54,427 nucleotides of DNA. Origin: a virus. This document shows positions 45,182-52,880 of this stretch, piece by piece. How positions within the stretch are numbered: the first letter of the stretch is position 1; each line of letters begins with the position of its first letter. Location of the stretch: positions 1-54,427 of IMG/VR virus record IMGVR_UViG_3300002138_000052; one strand, 5' to 3'. The translations under genes and the position numbers were made by a program. The notes under the pieces were generated by a model. That model ran no database searches. It saw only the letters and a list, made by a program, of their open reading frames with translations, and had not been told where the DNA came from.

Positions 45182-45499
45182 ATGAAAAACAACACATATC
45201 GACAGGGAGATGTTCTATTGGTTCCAACCAATGAAATTCCAACAACACTCAAAGTCACTGAACGTGTCACATTGGCACTCGGTGAAGTAACCGGACATCA
45301 TCACAGCATCCTCGACGGTTCTACCGTTGGTTATGCCGCTGATGCAGAGGGACTATGTGAATACCTCGAAGTCAAGTCCTCCGCTGGTGGACAATTGACT
45401 CACCAAGAACACAGCACCATTGTTTTGCCGAAGGGTAAATACAAGGTTGTGAAGCAAGTGGAATACACTCCTGCTGCCTTGGTCAACGTCCGAGACTAA
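45182..45499 (+). CDS. Conserved small beta-barrel protein
   Basis: 105 aa. RQGDVLLVPTNEIP, LALGEVTGHHHSI and QEHSTIVLPKGKYKV are conserved in a phage/actinobacterial family often next to DUF6745-type genes. His-rich, so a metal-binding cupin-like fold is plausible. A strong hairpin overlaps its stop codon. Confidence 0.65.
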   Translation: MKNNTYRQGDVLLVPTNEIPTTLKVTERVTLALGEVTGHHHSILDGSTVGYAADAEGLCEYLEVKSSAGGQLTHQEHSTIVLPKGKYKVVKQVEYTPAALVNVRD

Positions 45500-45512
45500 G
45501 TTGATTAGTCTC
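45491..45512 (+). other. Inverted repeat overlapping a stop codon
   Basis: GAGACTAA-GTTGA-TTAGTCTC, an 8-bp perfect stem beginning in the last codons. No T-run follows; it may protect the mRNA 3' end or pause transcription before the terminator at 45531. Confidence 0.45.
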
Positions 45513-45530
45513 AATTAAAATTCAGTGTTT

Positions 45531-45568
45531 GTGGGGATATGGTTTATTCCAATCCCCACCAACTTTTT
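45531..45568 (+). terminator. Rho-independent terminator
   Basis: GTGGGGAT and ATCCCCAC pair perfectly (8 bp) around a ~13-nt loop, followed by CAACTTTTT. Confidence 0.7.
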
Positions 45569-45573
45569 GTAAA

Positions 45574-45756
45574 ATGAAAAAGAAAGAGTTTTGGTCAGCA
45601 TCTTTTAAAACGCAAAGAATTTATTCCGATATGGATAGGGTTATTGATACTAAGAAAGATAATACTTTCTGTTTAGTATTTAACTCAACAAATAAATATC
45701 CACAGATCCATACGCATGTGGAGTTATACGAAGGTATTTATGAATTTATTAGTTAA
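45574..45756 (+). CDS. Hypothetical protein, 60 aa
   Basis: From the ATG at 45574 just past the terminator. Small mixed protein with an HTHVELYEGIYEFI end. Overlaps the next ORF by 17 nt. Family unknown. Confidence 0.5.
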   Translation: MKKKEFWSASFKTQRIYSDMDRVIDTKKDNTFCLVFNSTNKYPQIHTHVELYEGIYEFIS

Positions 45757-45955
45757 TAGAAATATTCAATTTCTAAACAAAATTGATTATATCAAACCTT
45801 TTACAAAACTGCGCATTTCATATGCGATAACAGAAAAATATGTTGTAAAGGTAATTGATGAAGCGGATATTTGGTCCGGTTTAAAGATTTTTGGAAATCC
45901 CAAAGATATATTCAGCAATTCATCGAAACCATATAGTGAATTTATTTTTGAGTAA
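45740..45955 (+). CDS. Hypothetical protein, 71 aa
   Basis: From the ATG at 45740, overlapping the previous gene. Contains a VVKVIDEADIW segment. No family recognised. Confidence 0.5.
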   Translation: MNLLVNRNIQFLNKIDYIKPFTKLRISYAITEKYVVKVIDEADIWSGLKIFGNPKDIFSNSSKPYSEFIFE

Positions 45956-45982
45956 CCATGACTTATCGAAGTTGTCAAGAAT

Positions 45983-46336
45983 ATGATGAAAACACCAAAC
46001 GTCTATAATTTAATTGAAGATCGAATTTACAAAACAGTTAATGCACAAATAACTAAAAACTGTGAAGATGGTGCTTGGATGGAATGTTTTTCTACATGTG
46101 AAACGAGTAAAGGTGGGGATGATTACGATTTCGCAACGGTTAGAAATGGTGTATGCGAATTTACGTTGGGGCTGACCACTGGGGCTGCGGATGAGCAGAT
46201 AACGAAATATATCATCGACAAACCGAGATATTGGCTGAAATCGTAGATTCGGATTGTCTATTTATTGTTACTGTATTTTGCATCTCAAGGCATTCCTATC
46301 CAATTTAGAGATAGTGATGATTTTTTGTATGAGTAA
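45983..46336 (+). CDS. Hypothetical protein with amber-extended form
   Basis: Without readthrough the protein stops at TAG 46244-46246 (87 aa, Cys-containing, GAWMECFSTCETSKGGDDY). Continuing in frame gives 29 more residues (IRIVYLLLLYFASQG and onward, ending DSDDFLYE) to TAA at 46334-46336, which overlaps the next ATG (46329) in ATGAGTAA style as many gene pairs here do. The suppressor tRNA could yield both forms. The N-terminal 87 aa are the safe call. Confidence 0.5.
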
Positions 46337-46565
46337 GAAATCAAAGAAATTGAAAAGTTATAACGTTAACACACTAAACGATTTTTCACACCGAACGTCT
46401 AATAGTTTAGAGTGGGGGCATGAAAATGAATCCATTCCCATGTTGATTCACATTGATATAGTCCACACGTTAAACGACATGTCATATGATGTGCGTGAGG
46501 AATTTCGTATTGACAATATAACAATCCATGGTAAATTGAAGTCAGATTATGAAAACCAAAATTGA
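46329..46565 (+). CDS. Hypothetical protein, 78 aa
   Basis: From the ATG at 46329. Basic N-terminus (SKKSKKLKSYN), acidic rest. Overlaps the YqeY-like gene by 17 nt. Family unknown. Confidence 0.5.
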   Translation: MSKKSKKLKSYNVNTLNDFSHRTSNSLEWGHENESIPMLIHIDIVHTLNDMSYDVREEFRIDNITIHGKLKSDYENQN

Positions 46566-46995
46566 CACATTAATTCTCGAAGCACGTAAATCACGTAATA
46601 CCCCTCATTTGGCTGCGTATCAATACGTCAAATCGGCGATTCAAACTACCGAGGGTAGAGATACGGTGTTGCCCGATGGTAAGGTAGTTCCAACAGTGTT
46701 GTCCGATGTGGATGTTTTGAAGGTCATTGAGAAGGAGATTAAGTCTCTCAACGAAATGATTGAAAACAAAATTGCACATAACAACGAATCGGAAATGGTG
46801 ACGGTTTTGTTGAAACTTCTTCCAGCCAAGGTTGAGGTTTCCCAATACGATTCGATTGTCACTACCGCAATTACAACAGTTGGTGCAACCACTCCAAAAG
46901 ATATGGGTAAGGTCATGGCTGAAATCAAGAAGGTCTATGGTTCAACCGTTGACAACAAGGTAATCAGTGACGTGGTTAAATCCAAATTGAAATAA
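46549..46995 (+). CDS. GatB/YqeY-domain protein
   Basis: 148 aa. The LLPAKVEVSQYDSIVTTAIT helix followed by PKDMGKVMAEIKKVYGSTVD and VVKSKLK matches the GatB/YqeY tRNA-binding helical domain (K-x-M-G-x-V-M-x-x-[VI]). YqeY-type proteins resemble the tail domain of tRNA amidotransferase and probably contact tRNA. This fits the tRNA-maintenance theme. Confidence 0.8.
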   Translation: MKTKIDTLILEARKSRNTPHLAAYQYVKSAIQTTEGRDTVLPDGKVVPTVLSDVDVLKVIEKEIKSLNEMIENKIAHNNESEMVTVLLKLLPAKVEVSQYDSIVTTAITTVGATTPKDMGKVMAEIKKVYGSTVDNKVISDVVKSKLK

Positions 46996-47002
46996 CCTCT
47001 AT

Positions 47003-47185
47003 ATGAGTCAAGAAATCAAAATCCAAAAAGATTTGACAGTGAAGTTGGATTGTGGTAATTTCCATATACATGGTGGAAAGGGTATGACGACGGTGCGAAA
47101 TGGGAAGCAAGAGATTGTTTTCTACACTCCCGAAGTTGATACTCTCATAAATATGTTGAATAAACTGAAAGAAGAGTTGAAATGA
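47003..47185 (+). CDS. Hypothetical protein, 60 aa
   Basis: Beta-rich N-terminal half and LI..L..L helix at the end, like the 39229-39441 protein. ATGA overlap with the next gene. Confidence 0.55.
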   Translation: MSQEIKIQKDLTVKLDCGNFHIHGGKGMTTVRNGKQEIVFYTPEVDTLINMLNKLKEELK

Positions 47186-47403
47186 AAAAACAACAACTAT
47201 TTGATGCTATTAATAATCTAGCTAAAGACCTTGGATTATACCATTGGATTGAAATAAATGACTTGGTTCATGTTCCTATGGCTATGAATACTCTTTCATC
47301 TGTGGCTTGGTATAAAAATTTTCCAGAAAATAACAATACTAAACTAATCCGAGAACAATTGGATAATCTTTGGATACGTGGTGGCATGAAATTTTTAGAT
47401 TAA
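47182..47403 (+). CDS. Hypothetical protein, 73 aa
   Basis: Helical small protein, ATGA-coupled to the preceding gene. No motif recognised. Confidence 0.55.
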   Translation: MKKQQLFDAINNLAKDLGLYHWIEINDLVHVPMAMNTLSSVAWYKNFPENNNTKLIREQLDNLWIRGGMKFLD

Positions 47404-47407
47404 AATC

Positions 47408-47608
47408 ATGAAAAAATCTGATTTAAATAAACTAAACGAAATAATCGGTAAGATGACCGATTTAGAAGTTGCTATTGCTCAACATTCTCATTTTTCTGGT
47501 GTCTATGGTGTGGCTACACAAGCAAAGCAATTAGAATGGTTCAATAGTTTAAGCAAAATAACTAGTGAATTGGATACATTTTATAAAGAACAAGCAAAGA
47601 TAAAATAA
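47408..47608 (+). CDS. Hypothetical protein, 66 aa
   Basis: Helical, starts MKKSDLNKLNEIIGKMTD; four nt after the previous stop. No family recognised. Confidence 0.55.
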   Translation: MKKSDLNKLNEIIGKMTDLEVAIAQHSHFSGVYGVATQAKQLEWFNSLSKITSELDTFYKEQAKIK

Positions 47609-47610
47609 AT

Positions 47611-47676
47611 ATGGCACAACCTGAAAAATTGATAGAATTTTATTACACATACTATTGGAAAACCCATGAAATTTAG
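47611..47676 (+). CDS. Possible 21-aa peptide
   Basis: ORF MAQPEKLIEFYYTYYWKTHE ending ~8 nt inside the next gene. Too short to be sure; listed because it fills the gap and overlaps the next start as the neighbours do. Confidence 0.3.
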   Translation: MAQPEKLIEFYYTYYWKTHEI

Positions 47677-47914
47677 AATAATCCAGTCCGAATCCGATGA
47701 TAGATACTATGTCCAAGTTGAAACGAAATTTTTGTTTTGGAAATCTTGGAGATATTATGACAGGGCTGTATATGGATTTACAAATCCTACATCTGGATTT
47801 GTAAATTTATTGTCTGCCGAGTATTTCGTGGCAGCAGTAATTGCTCGTGAACAGAATGAAATCGAGGCAGATAAAAAACGGGGATTTAAGGTGATAAAGG
47901 AAATAGAATTATGA
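47666..47914 (+). CDS. Hypothetical protein, 82 aa
   Basis: FRIIQSESDDRYYVQVETKF then LFWKSWRYYDRAV: a beta-hairpin pattern common in small phage proteins. ATGA overlap with the Thg1 N-terminal remnant. Confidence 0.55.
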   Translation: MKFRIIQSESDDRYYVQVETKFLFWKSWRYYDRAVYGFTNPTSGFVNLLSAEYFVAAVIAREQNEIEADKKRGFKVIKEIEL

Positions 47915-47979
47915 AAGATACACTTGGCGATAGAATGAAAATTTTCATTCTTTATCCCATTCGGTTTAATATATATTAA
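47911..47979 (+). pseudogene. Displaced N-terminus of the Thg1-like gene
   Basis: 22-aa ORF beginning MKDTLGDRMK, the typical first ten residues of Thg1-like proteins, then diverging to a stop where the GIY-YIG gene begins (47981). A second version of the same segment (KKDALGMRIK) is present at the start of the Thg1 ORF downstream, so the endonuclease landed inside codons ~10-11. Confidence 0.65.
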
Positions 47980-47980
47980 T

Positions 47981-48748
47981 ATGAAGAAATTCTATGTATA
48001 TATTTATTTAGACCAGCGAAAACATGGCAAGTGGATTTTTAAAGATAAAGTTTTTAGCTATCAGCCATTCTACGTAGGAAAGGGAACAAATAAAAGAGAT
48101 ATCTCGCATTTATGCCCGTATATGTTGAATAAAAAAACATATAAATCATCAACAATAAAATCAATCATTTCAGAAACTGGTGAATTACCGATACATGAAA
48201 GAATATACGAAAATTTAACAGAAGCAGAAGCTATTTCAATAGAAAAAGATATAATCAAACATTTTAAACGAAAAGATTTATTCACGAGTGGTATTTTATG
48301 TAATCACACAGATGGTGGTGATGGTGTAGTTAATCTCTCAAATGAGATTAGAAATAATATGGGTAAGAAATTCCAAAAACCCGTATATCAATACGATTTA
48401 GATGGTAATTTTATTAAAAAATGGGATTCTTTAACATCTGTTTCAAATATAGTAGAAACTATTTCTAATATATCTACTGCTATAAAAAGAAATGGAACTT
48501 GTGCAGGGTTTCGATGGTCTTATGAAGATAAAGGAAAAAAAATCGAAAAAACAATAAAATATCAGATGCCTATAAAATACAAAAATATTCATCAAATTTC
48601 AATAGATGGCGGGACTACTGTGGCAGTCCATAAAAGTGCATTGGAAGCAGCTACCAGTTTAAACTTGACAAACAGATGCGCCCGTAATAAGATAACAGAG
48701 GCTGTTAAAAAAGGAACAACTGCATATGGATATAAATGGAAAATATAA
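47981..48748 (+). CDS. GIY-YIG homing endonuclease inserted in the Thg1-like gene
   Basis: 255 aa. FYVYIYLDQRKHGKW...QPFYVGKGTNKRDISHL is the GIY-YIG core of the T4 Seg-like branch; ENLTEAEAISIEKDIIKHF follows. C-terminal YQYDLDGNFIKKWDSLTSVS...CAGFRWSY and ITEAVKKGTTAYGYKW are NUMOD1-like. AT-rich. Its end overlaps the Thg1 start by 23 nt. Confidence 0.88.
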   Translation: MKKFYVYIYLDQRKHGKWIFKDKVFSYQPFYVGKGTNKRDISHLCPYMLNKKTYKSSTIKSIISETGELPIHERIYENLTEAEAISIEKDIIKHFKRKDLFTSGILCNHTDGGDGVVNLSNEIRNNMGKKFQKPVYQYDLDGNFIKKWDSLTSVSNIVETISNISTAIKRNGTCAGFRWSYEDKGKKIEKTIKYQMPIKYKNIHQISIDGGTTVAVHKSALEAATSLNLTNRCARNKITEAVKKGTTAYGYKWKI

Positions 48749-49580
48749 AAAAGACGCATTAGGTATGCGTATAAAATCTAGTTACGAGGATAGAACTAGA
48801 TACTCTCTACCTCGTAGAACATATACAATTATTCGTTTAGACGGAAAAGCATTTCATACTTACACAAAAGGGTTGAAAAAACCATTTGATAAAGAATTGA
48901 TTGATGATTTGGACAATACTGTAAAAGCAATCCTTCCTCAAATACAAGGGGCAGTATTCGCATATGTTCAAAGCGATGAAATCTCAATTCTCTTGACTGA
49001 TTTTGAAAAGGATACTACTGATGCGTGGTTTGATGGTAATATTCAGAAAATCTGTTCTGTGTCAGCAAGTTTGATGACTGCTGAGTTTAACCAATATAGG
49101 TTTAAAACTTGGCTTAAAGAGTATTCCAAAGCATTATCTGAATCGGATTTACATACATTTTCAGACGGACAAGTGGTGGGTATCGAAGAATTTCGTCCTG
49201 CGGCATTCGATTCCCGTGTATTCACCATTCCCGATAGAACGGAAGTGATGAACTACTTTATTTGGAGAAATCAAGATTGCACCCGTAACTCTGTTTCTAT
49301 GGTGGCCCAAAGTCTATACAGTCACAAGGAATTGCACGGTAAGAACAGTTCTCAACTCCAAGAAATGATTTTCCAAAAGGGAATCAATTGGGCTGACTAT
49401 GACCCAAGTTTGAAGAATGGTCGTGTCATTATCAAAGAGAAAGTGTTTGATTTGGATGAAATAACTCCTGAGAACATTGCACCACCCGCAAGAACTCGAT
49501 GGACATCACAACCTGCGTGGAAATTCACACAGGACAAGGATAAGTTGTTGACCATGATTCCCGAATACCAATATGATTAA
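48726..49580 (+). CDS. Thg1-like tRNA 3'-5' polymerase
   Basis: 284 aa (first ATG 48726; ATG at 48765 also possible). YTIIRLDGKAFHTYTKGLKK and VQSDEISILLTD are the two metal-binding carboxylate motifs of Thg1/TLP enzymes (R-x-D-G-x-x-F-H and S-D-E-x-S), with CTRNSVSMVAQ and ELHGKNSSQLQEMIF C-terminally. Thg1-like proteins add nucleotides to tRNA 5' ends in a 3'-5' direction, repairing 5'-truncated or mismatched acceptor stems. This suits the phage tRNAs here with G1-U72 or mismatched acceptors. Confidence 0.9.
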   Translation: MDINGKYKKDALGMRIKSSYEDRTRYSLPRRTYTIIRLDGKAFHTYTKGLKKPFDKELIDDLDNTVKAILPQIQGAVFAYVQSDEISILLTDFEKDTTDAWFDGNIQKICSVSASLMTAEFNQYRFKTWLKEYSKALSESDLHTFSDGQVVGIEEFRPAAFDSRVFTIPDRTEVMNYFIWRNQDCTRNSVSMVAQSLYSHKELHGKNSSQLQEMIFQKGINWADYDPSLKNGRVIIKEKVFDLDEITPENIAPPARTRWTSQPAWKFTQDKDKLLTMIPEYQYD

Positions 49581-49779
49581 AATTGAAAATGAGAAACGTG
49601 TTCCGGCTATTTTAGCCAAGGCTGCACGTGATTATTGTGAATCCATCGGTGCGATAGAGATTTACAATATCGCAACTTTATGCGATAGAGACTATCGTAT
49701 TATGTATTATATCATGGAAGGTGAAAAACGAGTGATGCGAGCGGTCATTCTACAAACTCCCGAAGAATACAACCGATGA
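49573..49779 (+). CDS. Hypothetical protein, 68 aa
   Basis: Overlaps the Thg1 end by 8 nt. Mixed small protein with Cys near the middle. ATGA-coupled to the next gene. No family. Confidence 0.55.
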   Translation: MIKIENEKRVPAILAKAARDYCESIGAIEIYNIATLCDRDYRIMYYIMEGEKRVMRAVILQTPEEYNR

Positions 49780-50048
49780 ATCCACTACCACAAATGTATT
49801 GTCTGGTTGCGATGGACGAACTACGTGATTGTAAAAATTTCGGAGAAACGTTTGTGCATTTGAAGATGCACTTTTTCCGAACATATCAATCAGGTGTCAT
49901 CTTCTCTACTCGGTTTGGTGCTGAATTCTTCAATGAGGTTTATTATCGAATTGTCAACAATAAACCCATTGTTGCGGAGAAGGGAAGTCTATTGGGTGAG
50001 TTTGATAAGAATTTTAATGCGTGGTTAAAAACTGTGGTCAATGATTAA
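49776..50048 (+). CDS. Hypothetical protein, 90 aa
   Basis: Aromatic-rich (EFFNEVYYRIVNNKP). Coupled upstream (ATGA) and overlapping the next gene. No family recognised. Confidence 0.55.
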   Translation: MNPLPQMYCLVAMDELRDCKNFGETFVHLKMHFFRTYQSGVIFSTRFGAEFFNEVYYRIVNNKPIVAEKGSLLGEFDKNFNAWLKTVVND

Positions 50049-50322
50049 TATGAAAAAATTGAAATTGTGGTGGGGATGGTTTTTTCATCCAAATGAAACA
50101 ATCCGTGAAGAACGTAAAGTGGTTGTTTGGGAATTTAACCCGGATGAAACCATATCGGCATTTGATTTATACCAATGTCGGAAACGACAAATTGTATTCA
50201 ATACTATAGATGAATATTTAAAACACAATGAGTTGTGGTATAATGGACTCACACCCTCTGCTAAAAAATATCTCAAACCAGTTGAGGTAACATTAACGGA
50301 AACGCGGTTGAAATACGAATAA
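50041..50322 (+). CDS. Hypothetical protein, 93 aa
   Basis: In-frame ATGs at 50041 and 50050. Trp-rich N-terminus (KKLKLWWGWFFHPN). No family recognised. Confidence 0.5.
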   Translation: MINMKKLKLWWGWFFHPNETIREERKVVVWEFNPDETISAFDLYQCRKRQIVFNTIDEYLKHNELWYNGLTPSAKKYLKPVEVTLTETRLKYE

Positions 50323-50496
50323 ATGAATACAAATCTAAAATTTAGAGCGTGGAATGCGTTTACAAAAAGTTTTTATACTAAACCGTTTTTAATTGGTTCG
50401 ACGGGATTACCATTTATTTATAACGAGGAATACCTTCATATACTTCAATTCGGAAGTAAAGGGAAATATCATGGAATCTCCAGAACTATTAACTAA
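50323..50496 (+). CDS. Truncated YopX-like protein, 57 aa
   Basis: LKFRAWNAFTKSF is the YopX N-terminal signature, and LHILQFGSKG resembles the region before the usual QYTGLKD motif, but the protein ends early. Probably a truncated paralogue of 37767-38171. Confidence 0.55.
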   Translation: MNTNLKFRAWNAFTKSFYTKPFLIGSTGLPFIYNEEYLHILQFGSKGKYHGISRTIN

Positions 50497-50498
50497 AT

Positions 50499-50702
50499 AT
50501 GACTAAATATAAATGGATTGAATTGACCGAGGATGATGTGGTACAATTTGAGAAAATTATCAAAGAAACTGAATTGAATGCCAAACATACTTTCAAAGAT
50601 GATGAAGATGGTCCCGATGGGCGTTTTGATGATATGAGTCGTGAGGATGTGATTAAACGAGCCGAACAATCGGCCAAAGATTTATTGAGATATGAAAATT
50701 AA
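50499..50702 (+). CDS. Hypothetical acidic protein, 67 aa
   Basis: Very acidic (DDEDGPDGRFDD segment), helical ends. Overlaps the next gene by 11 nt. Function unknown. Confidence 0.55.
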   Translation: MTKYKWIELTEDDVVQFEKIIKETELNAKHTFKDDEDGPDGRFDDMSREDVIKRAEQSAKDLLRYEN

Positions 50703-50910
50703 TTGTGATAAATGTGGAAAGGTTTTGGATAAACCGGGAGCCTTGGTTTTTTCCCCACCATCTAATAATGCGTTGGTTGGTCAATCAACATTGAAGTTTC
50801 ATTTTTGTGTGGGTTGTTGGGATTTACACTTGAAACCAATGGTATCCACGTTTAGACTTCGTACTATCGAAGAAGATGACGTCGAAGAAGATAATCATAT
50901 TGGAATATAA
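50692..50910 (+). CDS. Small zinc-binding protein, 72 aa
   Basis: NCDKCGKVLDKPG and FCVGCWDLHL give two CxxC pairs, a treble-clef or ribbon zinc site; acidic C-terminus. Function unknown. Confidence 0.6.
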   Translation: MKINCDKCGKVLDKPGALVFSPPSNNALVGQSTLKFHFCVGCWDLHLKPMVSTFRLRTIEEDDVEEDNHIGI

Positions 50911-50913
50911 TAT

Positions 50914-51336
50914 ATGAATACAAATCAAAACGGTAAGGGTGATGCTCCACGGAATTGTTTTAGTGAAGAGTATCGTCAGAATTATGACCTTGTGTTTCGT
51001 AAAGTAAAACCGGTTATTAAACGAAAATCCAAAAAACAAGTGAGTGTTCCAGTAGAGGGTGACGAGGGTCGTTTTGGTAAAACATTCATTGGGAATTCCT
51101 GTGACGTTTGTGAACCAAAAGTAAAAAAGGGATATAGTCTTTGGATTGAATGGGGACGTTGGTTCATCGCACCAACTGTGGATTCTAAACAATTTGGTCG
51201 CCACTCTTATGATGATGAAATGGCGACATATCATGGAATTCATGACTGTTCGTGTGGTTGTTATATGGGTTCTAGTGCGTCATCTGGTCCGGTTGACCCA
51301 TTTGGTCCATGTCCAATGAATCAATTCAAAAAATGA
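50914..51336 (+). CDS. Conserved phage hypothetical protein, 140 aa
   Basis: The N-terminal NGKGDAPRNCFSEEYRQNYD motif is a conserved block in many small phage proteins. The middle is basic; the C-terminal part has CSCGCYMGSSA, a Cys cluster. ATGA overlap with the next gene. Confidence 0.65.
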   Translation: MNTNQNGKGDAPRNCFSEEYRQNYDLVFRKVKPVIKRKSKKQVSVPVEGDEGRFGKTFIGNSCDVCEPKVKKGYSLWIEWGRWFIAPTVDSKQFGRHSYDDEMATYHGIHDCSCGCYMGSSASSGPVDPFGPCPMNQFKK

Positions 51337-51557
51337 ACGAACGAATATACAGTCTCGACGATTACCGAGCATACGACATTATTCGTCGTGCATCTATTAA
51401 ATTGACGAAACTCAAATACAACACGTATGTTGAAGTCACCTTTAACGAAACATATGGATACCAACTGTCCGTTCGGGGAGTCATATTTGCAAATTCCCAC
51501 GATGAACAAGAAGCTTGGAGAATTCTCTTGGATTTATTGATGAAAGAGATACAATGA
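51333..51557 (+). CDS. Hypothetical protein, 74 aa
   Basis: From the ATG at 51333 (ATGA overlap). Beta-rich small protein with a C-terminal helix; ATGA overlap with the following gene too. Confidence 0.55.
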   Translation: MNERIYSLDDYRAYDIIRRASIKLTKLKYNTYVEVTFNETYGYQLSVRGVIFANSHDEQEAWRILLDLLMKEIQ

Positions 51558-51736
51558 TTGTCGAAACGTGTCCATTTTGCGGTGCAGGTAGAGATGTGAC
51601 ATCCGAAAGAATTCGTATCCCACATAAGTCGGATTGTTTCTTTCGAGGTGTCGTCCACCTATTTCCTCTCAATGAGACACAAGAATTTTTGACAAGATGG
51701 AACAAACGGGTTGACAAAAACAAAAAGAAGATATAG
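51554..51736 (+). CDS. Small zinc protein, Lar-like, ends in TAG
   Basis: 60 aa from the ATG at 51554: VETCPFCGAGRDVT...CFFRG, a CPFCG knuckle as in Lar/restriction-alleviation-like phage proteins. The TAG at 51734-51736 is followed in frame by N-L-K-I and a TGA that overlaps the next ATG, so suppression would add four residues and restore an ATGA junction. Confidence 0.55.
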   Translation: MIVETCPFCGAGRDVTSERIRIPHKSDCFFRGVVHLFPLNETQEFLTRWNKRVDKNKKKI

Positions 51737-51739
51737 AAT
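51711..51739 (+). promoter_or_regulatory. Sigma70-like promoter
   Basis: TTGACA, 17-nt spacer, TAGAAT; predicted start ~51746, 2 nt before the ATG at 51748. Confidence 0.6.
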
Positions 51740-51747
51740 CTAAAAAT

Positions 51748-52152
51748 ATGAAAACACTAACAGAAATCAAACAACAAGTCGCTGACCTTCATAAACAAAT
51801 TGAAGCTCTCAAGGAAACACTGCAACTATCTTTTAAGGAAGATTTGAAAGAACTACTACAAAAACATAAAGGTAAGTTTGATGAGATTTCCATGGGCATT
51901 AATAACCACGAATTTAATGATGGAGATTCAACCTATTTTAGTCTCTACTATGATGATTTGACACTCATATACACAAACGCTGATGGAGAATCAGTGGAAT
52001 GTGGTGGTTATGGTGAAGAGTCTGACAATAAAGAAATGGAATCCATTCGTGAAGAGTTTTTTGAACTGTTTTCATCCTACGACGTGGATAATCTTCACGA
52101 AGAGATTTATGGTGGTGAATACGGAACTATTGCCATTCAAGGAGTAAAGTAA
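51748..52152 (+). CDS. Coiled-coil hypothetical protein, 134 aa
   Basis: The N-terminal ~45 residues form a heptad-like coiled coil (KQQVADLHKQIEALKETLQL), followed by an acidic globular part. It has its own near-leaderless promoter. Function unknown. Confidence 0.6.
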   Translation: MKTLTEIKQQVADLHKQIEALKETLQLSFKEDLKELLQKHKGKFDEISMGINNHEFNDGDSTYFSLYYDDLTLIYTNADGESVECGGYGEESDNKEMESIREEFFELFSSYDVDNLHEEIYGGEYGTIAIQGVK

Positions 52153-52153
52153 A

Positions 52154-52381
52154 ATGTTGGAATTTTATAAACACGTAACGAGTGGAATATTTGAATATTT
52201 GATATTCGCATGCTTGATGGTGGGAACACTATTCACCATACAAATTATGGTGGTTGCCGCTATTCGAGTGGTTATCTCAGAATTCTTCACACAGAAGCTC
52301 GTACATAAACATTCGGTAAAAATTATGGCCGACCTTGACGCAGAAGAAAAAGAAGAAGTCAAGGCTATTTTGAAAGATTAA
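52154..52381 (+). CDS. Membrane protein, 75 aa
   Basis: One long hydrophobic helix (YLIFACLMVGTLFTIQIMVV) and a charged C-terminal tail ending in EEKEEVKAILKD. The stop overlaps the convergent gene by 4 nt. Confidence 0.6.
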   Translation: MLEFYKHVTSGIFEYLIFACLMVGTLFTIQIMVVAAIRVVISEFFTQKLVHKHSVKIMADLDAEEKEEVKAILKD

Positions 52382-52830
52382 TTACACTCACCTAATTCAT
52401 AACCGACTGTCACACCAACTCCATCTTTCAGATGGAGTTTCTTTTTGCCCTGATATATCGCAATCAAATGTAGTTCCTTACATTGAAACGTCATATTCAC
52501 ATTAAATAGGTTTGCGATGGCATATTTACTAATAGATGAGAAATCTTCCTCCGATACACGGACACGACCATTGCACTTCAATAACTCTTTATAGGGAATG
52601 GTGAAGTCTTCACCAACTTTACAATCCAAGTTGATTTTCTCTGGAAAGAATAACAAGTCCATTTCTAAGGAATTTTCAATGGTGTCGGTTATGATAGTCA
52701 AATCGACAATCTTACCACTTAAAAATTTGCCAGATGTCGTCACCAAAACCACAGGGTTACATAGGAGTTTGTTTTCCCCATCTATTTCAGTCGGAACAGT
52801 TAAAACCGTAGATACTTCACGTATATCCAT
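52378..52830 (-). CDS. Hypothetical protein, 150 aa (minus strand)
   Basis: Beta-rich with few helices (IREVSTVLTVPTEIDG, then VTTSGKFLSGKIVDL), suggestive of a structural or regulatory beta barrel. Its 3' end contains a hairpin that acts as terminator for the plus-strand operon. No family recognised. Confidence 0.55.
   Translation of the reverse strand: MDIREVSTVLTVPTEIDGENKLLCNPVVLVTTSGKFLSGKIVDLTIITDTIENSLEMDLLFFPEKINLDCKVGEDFTIPYKELLKCNGRVRVSEEDFSSISKYAIANLFNVNMTFQCKELHLIAIYQGKKKLHLKDGVGVTVGYELGECN
52420..52448 (+). terminator. Rho-independent terminator inside a convergent gene
   Basis: AACTCCATC-TTTCA-GATGGAGTT, a 9-bp stem, followed by TCTTTTT. It terminates transcription from 51.7-52.4 kb within the opposing ORF. 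Confidence 0.7.
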
Positions 52831-52865
52831 ATGTTAATATATATCACAAATGAGTCATAATTTGA

Positions 52866-52873
52866 TATTTATA
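52866..52873 (+). promoter_or_regulatory. TATTTATA motif before the ATG (candidate late promoter)
   Basis: TATTTATA lies 7 nt before the ATG at 52881; preceding sequence has no TTGAC box. Confidence 0.35.
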
Positions 52874-52880
52874 TGGTATG

